Source of the DNA: an uncultured Devosia sp.
GTDB taxonomy: Bacteria > Pseudomonadota > Alphaproteobacteria > Rhizobiales > Devosiaceae
Direction: 5' to 3'
Length of the DNA: 18,731 nt
Assembly: GCA_934553185.1 (NCBI GenBank)
Contig: CAKTFF010000009.1
Location: 1-18,731, forward strand
Position 1 is the first letter of the stretch. Each line of letters begins with the position of its first letter. The position numbers were made by a program, and so were the translations under genes. Below the pieces are notes generated by a model that was not told where the DNA came from, did no database searches, and was given only the letters and a program-made list of their open reading frames with translations. Below are positions 13,414-18,731 of the stretch, in pieces.

Positions 13414-15009
13414 ATGAAGCATGTTTCTGCGCGCTTGTTTGTTGGCGCCGCGTTCCTTGCCATGGCTGCTGTTTCGCCCGCAAGCTTCGCTGCTACCCCC
13501 AATGACCAGCTGGTGATTGGCACGTCCCTGGCTCAGGTTCTGTCGTTGGACCCGCAGCAGGGTACCGATGCGAAAACCTTGGAGATCCTGGCCAACACCT
13601 ATGATCGTCTGGTTGCTTTCGATCCCGAGACGAGCGAAATTTTCGGCCAGCTTGCCGAAAGCTGGGAAGTTGATGAAACCGGCATCACGTTCCACCTGCG
13701 CGAAGCGCAGTTCGCTTCCGGTAACCCGGTCAACGCAGCCGATGCTGTCTTCTCGCTGGTTCGTCTTTTCAAGTTGGATCAGTCTGCTGCTGCAGGCCTG
13801 AAGACCTTCGGCTACAACGGCGACAATGCGGAAACACTGATCACCGCGGTGGACGATCGTACGCTGCGGATTGATTTTGCCGCGCCGGTTATTCCAGAGG
13901 CTCTGCTTTATCGCCTGTCCAACGGGCCAGGCAGTGTGGTGGACAGCGTAGAAGTCCAGAAGCACGTCGTTAATGACGACTATGGCAATGAGTGGCTGCG
14001 CACCAATAGTGCAGGCTCGGGGGCTTTCGTCGTTCGTCGCTGGTCGCCCAATGAGCTGGTGCTTTTGGAAGCGAACCCCAACTTCTGGGGTGAGGCGCCG
14101 GCCATGACGCGCGTGGTTTTCCGCCACGTGCCAGAAAGCCAGGCTGCCCGCCTCATGCTGGAGCGTGGTGACATCGACATCGCCAATGCACTGACGGCTC
14201 CAGACGTTCGCTCATTTGAAGGTCAGGATGGCTTTGTCATCGACCAGGCCAAGACGGGCGGCTTCTATGTCCTTGCCATGAACGCGGGGCGTGAACCCCT
14301 GAACAATCCCGAAGTGCGCGAAATCATCGCCGCTTACGGCATCGATTATGCCGGTATCGCTCAAACCATCGTTGGCCCTTATGGTCGCCCGCGCAATGTC
14401 CCGGTGCCAGAAGATTGGGAAGGCGCAATCGCTAACCCGGACTGGTCTTTCCGACCGGAAGAAGGCAAGCAACTGCTCGCCGACGCTGGGTATCCTGATG
14501 GCTTTGCGTTGACCATCAAAACGATCTCCCAGCCTCCGCGCGTTGATATGGCCACGGCTATTCAGGCCAACCTTGCCGAATTGGGCATCACGGTGAACGT
14601 CGTTCAAGGCAATGGCGCCGACATCGTCGCCCAGCACCGTGCTCGTGACTTTGATCTGCTGATCCCGCAGACCGCGGCTGCTGATCCCACTGCTCTGGGT
14701 GCGTTGGACAATTTCACCAACAATCCGGACAATTCGGCTGAAGCAAACAACGCCGGCAACTTCGTATGGCGCTCCGATTGGGACATTCCCGAACTGAACA
14801 CCCTGCGTGTAGAAGCCAACCAGGAACTCGATCCAACCGCGCGTCTGGCGATCGTCCAGCAGCTGCAGGAAGATTTTCTAGCCTCAAGTCCAGCGGTGTT
14901 TCCGATGTTCGAGCGGTTTGAGCCAATCGTCGTCAACGCACGCGTCCAGAGCTTCAACCCGCATCCTTGGGGTCTGACCCGCCTGGAAGCGGTTACGAAG
15001 ACTGACTAA
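13414..15009 (+). CDS. ABC transporter substrate-binding protein, family 5 (Opp/Dpp/Nik type)
   Basis: The 531-residue protein has an N-terminal signal peptide: positive MKHVSAR, a hydrophobic core to about residue 20 and a probable cleavage after ASFA (about residue 26), giving a periplasmic protein. The mature part starts with QLVIGTSLAQVLSLDPQQGTD and contains ETSEIFGQLAESWEVDETGITFHLREAQFASGNPVNAADAVFS, spread over about residues 68-112, which is the family 5 signature region. Length is usual for DppA/OppA. Members bind peptides, nickel, or oligosaccharides/glycosides. The neighbouring glycosidases and sugar-acid genes favour a glycoside or oligosaccharide here, but that is inference. It is the first gene of the importer operon, with GGAGGA 6 bases before the ATG. 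The next gene follows after 25 bp. Confidence 0.95.
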   Translation: MKHVSARLFVGAAFLAMAAVSPASFAATPNDQLVIGTSLAQVLSLDPQQGTDAKTLEILANTYDRLVAFDPETSEIFGQLAESWEVDETGITFHLREAQFASGNPVNAADAVFSLVRLFKLDQSAAAGLKTFGYNGDNAETLITAVDDRTLRIDFAAPVIPEALLYRLSNGPGSVVDSVEVQKHVVNDDYGNEWLRTNSAGSGAFVVRRWSPNELVLLEANPNFWGEAPAMTRVVFRHVPESQAARLMLERGDIDIANALTAPDVRSFEGQDGFVIDQAKTGGFYVLAMNAGREPLNNPEVREIIAAYGIDYAGIAQTIVGPYGRPRNVPVPEDWEGAIANPDWSFRPEEGKQLLADAGYPDGFALTIKTISQPPRVDMATAIQANLAELGITVNVVQGNGADIVAQHRARDFDLLIPQTAAADPTALGALDNFTNNPDNSAEANNAGNFVWRSDWDIPELNTLRVEANQELDPTARLAIVQQLQEDFLASSPAVFPMFERFEPIVVNARVQSFNPHPWGLTRLEAVTKTD

Positions 15010-15034
15010 ACACAACTGAGTTGAGCGGCTGATC

Positions 15035-16063
15035 ATGAAGGAATTTTCTCTTCTGGAGTTGGGGAAGCGCCTCGGGCAATTGCTCGTTAGCCTTTTCCTT
15101 CTGCTCGTCGTCACTTTCGTGATCGGCCGCGTGCTCCCCACCGACCCTGTCGGTGCCATTGTAGGCGAGCTGGCGGATCCAGCCACCTACCAAGCAATGC
15201 GGGCCCGGCTTGGGCTGGACCTGCCCATCTATCAACAGTTCTGGCTTTATCTGACTGCCTTGCTGCAGGGTGATCTGGGCAGTGCCATCTTGACGGGAAA
15301 TCCCGTGGTCCAAGACTTGGCCATCGCCTTTCCCGCGACCCTCGAATTGGCGACCCTGGCCATCATTCTTTCGACCCTGATCGGGGTGCCGCTTGGTATG
15401 ACCGCCGCCTTTTTCCGCGACAGCTGGTTCGATCAGTTCGCCCGTGTCGTGTCCTTGGTTGGCCACTCCATCCCCGTGTTCTGGTTCGGCATTGTTGGCC
15501 TCGTGATCTTCTATGCCATCCTCGATTGGGTTGGCGGACCAGGCCGGGTCGATGTTTATCTCGAAGGGCTCGTCGAGCCGCGCACCGGCCTGTTGCTGGT
15601 CGATAGCCTTCTGGCAGGCGACACCGAAGTGTTTTGGAATGCGGTCGACCACATCATCCTGCCGGCCTGCATTCTGGCCTATTCCGCGATGGCGTACATC
15701 ACGAGGATGACGCGCAGTTTCACCCTGGAACAGTTGAACCAGGACTACGTGATCGCAGCACGCGCCAAGGGGGCATCCGACTGGCGCATCGTTACCGGCC
15801 ACCTCTTGCCCAACATCGCGGTTCAGCTTGTCACTGTTCTGGCCATCTCCTTTGGCGGCCTCCTCGAGGGCGCAGTGGTGACGGAAGTCGTGTTCTCCTG
15901 GCCCGGAATTGGTCAATACATGACCAATGCTCTGATGATCGGCGACATGAACGCCGTTGTGGCCGGCACGCTCATTATCGGATTCATCTTCATGGTCCTT
16001 AATTTCCTTTCCGATCTGGCTTATCTCGTGCTTGATCCCCGCACCCGTGAGGTGGCCGCATGA
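15035..16063 (+). CDS. ABC transporter permease (DppB/OppB type)
   Basis: The 342-residue membrane protein has one N-terminal helix (about 15-32, LLVSLFLLLVVTFVIGRVLP), the DPVGAIVGELADPATY periplasmic entry typical of DppB, and five further helices. The EAA loop that contacts the ATPase is at about residues 235-255 (DYVIAARAKGASDWRIVTGHLLPN). C-terminal helices carry EVVFSWPGIGQYMTNAL. Length agrees with DppB (about 310-340). It forms the inner-membrane channel with the next permease. Its stop overlaps the next start by four bases (ATGA), indicating translational coupling. The ribosome site is weak (GAGCGG). Confidence 0.95.
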   Translation: MKEFSLLELGKRLGQLLVSLFLLLVVTFVIGRVLPTDPVGAIVGELADPATYQAMRARLGLDLPIYQQFWLYLTALLQGDLGSAILTGNPVVQDLAIAFPATLELATLAIILSTLIGVPLGMTAAFFRDSWFDQFARVVSLVGHSIPVFWFGIVGLVIFYAILDWVGGPGRVDVYLEGLVEPRTGLLLVDSLLAGDTEVFWNAVDHIILPACILAYSAMAYITRMTRSFTLEQLNQDYVIAARAKGASDWRIVTGHLLPNIAVQLVTVLAISFGGLLEGAVVTEVVFSWPGIGQYMTNALMIGDMNAVVAGTLIIGFIFMVLNFLSDLAYLVLDPRTREVAA

Positions 16064-16962
16064 GCCTTGACGCTTCCCGTCCGGCGCGGACCAAGGCCGG
16101 CTTCTTTTCCTCGCGGCTCACGCGTGGCCTCGCTAGTGCCGTATCCAAGCTCTCGCGCGAGCCTGTCGGGCTCTTCGGCTTCGTGGTTCTTGGGCTCCTG
16201 CTGATCGTGGCTTTGTTTGCGCCATGGATCGCGCCCTATAGCGCCACGACGCAAAATCTTCAGGGCGCCCTGCAGCCACCAAGCTGGCAGCATTTGGCCG
16301 GAACCGATGAATATGGCCGCGATATCCTCTCGCGCCTGATCTACGGCACCCGTATCACCGTCCAGACCGTTCTAGCCGTAACCCTCATTGTCGGTCCCCT
16401 CGGCATGCTGATCGGCATCACCGCCGGCTTTGTTGGCGGGCGCACGGATGCCATCCTGATGCGCTTCACCGATATTGTGCTGTCCTTTCCTTCCCTGATC
16501 CTGGCATTGGCTTTTGCTGCAGCTTTGGGCGCTGGACTCGAAACCGCGATCATCGCCATTTCGCTCACGGGCTGGCCGCCGATCGCGCGTCTGGCGCGCG
16601 CCGAAACCCTGATCGTGCGCAACACCGATTATGTTGCCGCAGCGCGCCTTTATGGCGCCTCGCCCATGCGGCTCCTCTTTGTTTATATCGCCCCCATGTG
16701 CATCCCATCGGTTGTGGTTCGCCTCACCCTCAACATGGCCGGCATCATCCTGACCGCTGCTGCCCTGGGCTTTCTTGGTCTGGGCGCTCAACCTCCGGCT
16801 CCCGAATGGGGCGCCATGATCTCGAGTGGTCGCCGCTTCATGCTCGACTATTGGTGGGTGGCCGTGATGCCCGGCATCGCGATCCTTCTCACCAGCCTTG
16901 CCTTCAATCTCGTCGGCGATGCGCTGCGCGACATCCTGGATCCTCGCCATGCCCGCTCCTGA
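16060..16962 (+). CDS. ABC transporter permease (DppC/OppC type)
   Basis: The 300-residue membrane protein has a cytoplasmic N-terminus with an OppC_N-like segment, first helix at about residues 40-55 (LFGFVVLGLLLIVALFAPW), and the DppC motif HLAGTDEYGRDILSRLIYGTR (about 78-98). Five more helices follow, and the EAA loop is at about residues 191-211 (DYVAAARLYGASPMRLLFVYI). The C-terminus GFLGLGAQPPAPEWGAMISSGR is highly typical of the family. It pairs with the upstream permease. It overlaps the upstream gene by 4 bases and the downstream ATPase gene by 14 bases. Confidence 0.95.
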   Translation: MSLDASRPARTKAGFFSSRLTRGLASAVSKLSREPVGLFGFVVLGLLLIVALFAPWIAPYSATTQNLQGALQPPSWQHLAGTDEYGRDILSRLIYGTRITVQTVLAVTLIVGPLGMLIGITAGFVGGRTDAILMRFTDIVLSFPSLILALAFAAALGAGLETAIIAISLTGWPPIARLARAETLIVRNTDYVAAARLYGASPMRLLFVYIAPMCIPSVVVRLTLNMAGIILTAAALGFLGLGAQPPAPEWGAMISSGRRFMLDYWWVAVMPGIAILLTSLAFNLVGDALRDILDPRHARS

Positions 16963-17791
16963 CCCCGTTCTTTCCGTCCGCAATCTATCGGTCCGATTCG
17001 GCAGGAGCCGGGTCGCTGCGGTTGATGGTGTGAGCTTCGACCTCGGTACCGAGCGCCTTGGCATCGTTGGCGAGTCAGGTTCGGGCAAGTCGACCCTTGG
17101 GCGCGCCATCATGCGGCTCCTTCCCGCGGCGGCCAGGGTCGAAGCCGATACGCTAAATTTCGAGGGTCAGCCGCTTCTCTCCCGCAGCGAGCGCGACATG
17201 CGCGGCCTGCGCGGCAATCGCCTGGCGCTGATCATGCAGGATCCACGCTATTCGCTGAACCCGGTGCTGACCGTCGGCAAGCAGGTGGCAGAGGCAGCCT
17301 CGCTGCATCAAAAGATCGGCGCCAATGATGCGCGCACCAAGGCAGCCGAGATGCTCGCGCGCGTCCGCATTGCCGACGTCGAGAGGGTGATGAAACAGTA
17401 TCCGCACCAGATTTCCGGCGGCATGGGCCAGCGTGTCATGATCGCCATGATGCTTTTAGCGCGGCCTCGGCTGGTGGTCGCCGACGAGCCGACATCGGCG
17501 CTCGATGTCAGCGTTCGCGGCGATGTCCTCAAGATGCTCGACGAACTGGTTCGGGAGCACAATTCGGGCCTCATGCTGATCAGCCACGACATCCGCATGG
17601 TCGCAGCCTTCTGCCAGCGCATTCTCGTCATGTATGAGGGTCGCGTGGTTGAAACGCTCGACCGGCTTGAAGATGCCCAGCATCCCTATACGCGTGGATT
17701 GATCTCGGCATTGCCCGATCCACGCCGGCCGGTAGAGCGCCTGCAAACTCTCGATCGCAGCGCGATCGACGCCATGGAGGCGCGCTCATGA
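16949..17791 (+). CDS. ABC transporter ATP-binding protein (DppD/OppD/NikD type)
   Basis: The 280-residue cytoplasmic ATPase has Walker A GESGSGKST (41-49), Q-loop QDP at 97-99, signature ISGGMGQ (155-161), Walker B ending at catalytic E180 (LVVADEP), D-loop SALD and H-loop H213 (ISHD). The signature has the ISGGMGQ form, usual for DppD-type subunits. The ATG at 16949 is chosen because the conserved start (VLSVRNLSVRFG) follows directly; an ATG at 16898 lies deeper inside the permease gene. At 280 residues it is shorter than DppD (about 320-330), and the C-terminal extension with a cysteine cluster found in many peptide-transporter ATPases is not visible. It overlaps both neighbours, so the operon is tightly coupled. 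Confidence 0.94.
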   Translation: MPAPDPVLSVRNLSVRFGRSRVAAVDGVSFDLGTERLGIVGESGSGKSTLGRAIMRLLPAAARVEADTLNFEGQPLLSRSERDMRGLRGNRLALIMQDPRYSLNPVLTVGKQVAEAASLHQKIGANDARTKAAEMLARVRIADVERVMKQYPHQISGGMGQRVMIAMMLLARPRLVVADEPTSALDVSVRGDVLKMLDELVREHNSGLMLISHDIRMVAAFCQRILVMYEGRVVETLDRLEDAQHPYTRGLISALPDPRRPVERLQTLDRSAIDAMEARS

Positions 17792-18525
17792 TCGAGGTCA
17801 ACAACCTTTCCGTTTCCTTCGGCGTTGGTCAGAGTCGGCTCACCGTGGTCAAGGGCGTGTCCTTCAAGGTGCCCCGCGGCAAAACCCTGGGCATTGTTGG
17901 GGAGTCGGGTTGCGGCAAGTCCACCGTGCTCCGCTCGCTTGCCGGGCTCGACCGTCATTGGGAAGGCGAAATCAAGCTTGCGGGCACGCCGGTGGAGCGC
18001 GAGCGCAGCCGCGAGCACCTCAAGGTCGCACAGATGGTGTTCCAGGATCCTTATGGTTCGATCCATCCGCGCCACCGCATCGAACGCGTTCTGGCCGAGC
18101 CAGTGCGCGCCATGAAGATCGGCGAGGGCTGGGACCGCGTGGGTCCGGCGCTCGAACAGGTCGGCCTGCCGCCAAGCTTTGCCGAACGCTATCCGCATGA
18201 GCTGTCGGGGGGTCAGCGCCAACGCGTGGCGATTGCCCGCGCCTTGATGCTGAAGCCGGACATCCTTCTACTCGACGAGCCCACCTCTGCGCTGGACGTG
18301 TCGGTACAAGCCGAAGTGCTCAACCTCCTGAGCGATCTCAGGCAAGAACGCGATCTAACCTATTTGTTGGTCAGCCATGACCTAGCCGTCATCGCCCACA
18401 TGTGCGACCGGGTCTTGGTGATGAAGGCCGGTGAGTTCGTGGATGAACTAAGCCGCGACGATCTTGCGGTTGGCAAAACGCATCATCCCTATTCCGAGAC
18501 GCTCTTTGCTTCGAGCTATCTTTAG
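17788..18525 (+). CDS. ABC transporter ATP-binding protein (DppF/OppF/NikE type)
   Basis: The 245-residue second ATPase has Walker [10 protein letters not shown] (38-46), Q-loop FQDP (85-88), a canonical signature LSGGQ (139-143), Walker B with catalytic E164 ([11 protein letters not shown]) and H-loop H197 (VSHD). It forms the heterodimeric motor with the preceding ATPase. It is compact, closer in length to NikE (about 265) than DppF (about 330): it ends at about [14 protein letters not shown] and lacks the C-terminal cysteine-containing extension. The start overlaps the upstream stop by four bases (ATGA). It is the last gene of the importer operon; no clear terminator follows in the window. 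Confidence 0.94.
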   Translation: MIEVNNLSVSFGVGQSRLTVVKGVSFKVPRGKTLGIVGESGCGKSTVLRSLAGLDRHWEGEIKLAGTPVERERSREHLKVAQMVFQDPYGSIHPRHRIERVLAEPVRAMKIGEGWDRVGPALEQVGLPPSFAERYPHELSGGQRQRVAIARALMLKPDILLLDEPTSALDVSVQAEVLNLLSDLRQERDLTYLLVSHDLAVIAHMCDRVLVMKAGEFVDELSRDDLAVGKTHHPYSETLFASSYL

Positions 18526-18731
18526 GGTGCTGCTGGGTCATGACATACCGCGCCGAGCCGAACCGCAAGGACTGCTGCAATGCCGCACCGCCGGGCTTGA
18601 TCTGCCGACAAGCAGCCTAGTCTCTGGCAGAACGTTGGCGCCTCGATAGTTTATCGCTCCGCATTCGAACTACCTGGTGATGCCTTCAACTGCAGCGCGG
18701 AGGCGGCGGACCGCAACGGCATCCCTTGTGC
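18526..18731. other. Region after importer operon; no confident gene, box copy at 18540
   Basis: This 206-bp stretch runs to the window edge. ATGACATACC at 18540-18549 repeats ten bases found at 13361-13370 in the operon promoter. A weak CTGCC/GGCAG hairpin (18602-18606, 18626-18630) has no T-tract. Reading from the edge on the minus strand, an open frame ends with a TAG at 18672-18670 and encodes ...RDAVAVRRLRAAVEGITR, which could be the C-terminus of a leftward gene beyond the window, but about 20 codons are too few to judge. Confidence 0.25.

Noticed and set aside
15013..15023. CAACTGAGTTG hairpin after the binding-protein gene as an attenuator
   Set aside because: Five-base arms with a one-base centre cannot form a stable loop and there is no T-tract.
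13414..18525. Nickel importer (NikABCDE)
   Set aside because: Gene order and ATPase size would fit, but there is no nickel enzyme or NikR nearby, and the regulator and neighbours are sugar-acid related. Not fully excluded.
1..18731. CRISPR arrays, insertion sequences, tRNA or rRNA genes, phage genes
   Set aside because: No regularly spaced repeats, transposase motifs, tRNA-like cloverleaf or phage-type proteins were seen on either strand.

Overview
The window is 18.7 kb of GC-rich (about 60% by eye) DNA that is almost fully coding. Protein style and gene content (LrgA/LrgB pair, KdgD, FCD-type GntR regulators, a peptide-type ABC importer in a sugar-acid locus) suggest an alphaproteobacterium of the Hyphomicrobiales, possibly Devosia-like. 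That placement is an impression from protein style, not a measured result.

Left end (1-2303, plus strand): the 3' part of a metal-dependent amidohydrolase, whose start lies outside the window, followed by a tightly coupled lrgA-lrgB membrane pair. These look unrelated to the rest.

Middle-left (2411-6112, minus strand): a four-gene operon transcribed leftward. In transcription order it holds a galactonate-dehydratase-type enolase-superfamily enzyme, a classical SDR dehydrogenase, a GntR/FCD regulator, and an extended SDR (epimerase/uronate-dehydrogenase-like). Divergent from it, across a 135-bp promoter region carrying a near-perfect inverted repeat, is a large GH2 glycosidase (6248-8935, plus strand).

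Middle-right (8987-13294, minus strand): a GH1 beta-glucosidase, a UxuA-type mannonate dehydratase and a KdgD 5-dehydro-4-deoxyglucarate dehydratase. Upstream of these is a second GntR/FCD regulator. A perfect 14-bp-stem bidirectional terminator separates the convergent GH2 and GH1 genes. A second intrinsic terminator lies between the mannonate dehydratase and GH1.

Right end (13414-18525, plus strand): a five-gene Opp/Dpp-type ABC importer (binding protein, two permeases, two ATPases) with overlapping junctions, divergent from the second regulator.

Together the genes read as an import-and-degrade locus for a plant-derived glycoside that releases sugar acids. The ABC system would import it, GH1 and GH2 would cleave it in the cytoplasm, dehydrogenases would oxidise the released sugars, and three acid-sugar dehydratases would feed them towards 2-keto-3-deoxy acids and 2-oxoglutarate semialdehyde. 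The substrate is not determined by the sequence. The most distinctive non-coding signal is a shared TATGACATA box that overlaps the predicted -10 of both promoters flanking the second regulator, together with ATCTGAT-core palindromes in the two divergent promoter regions.
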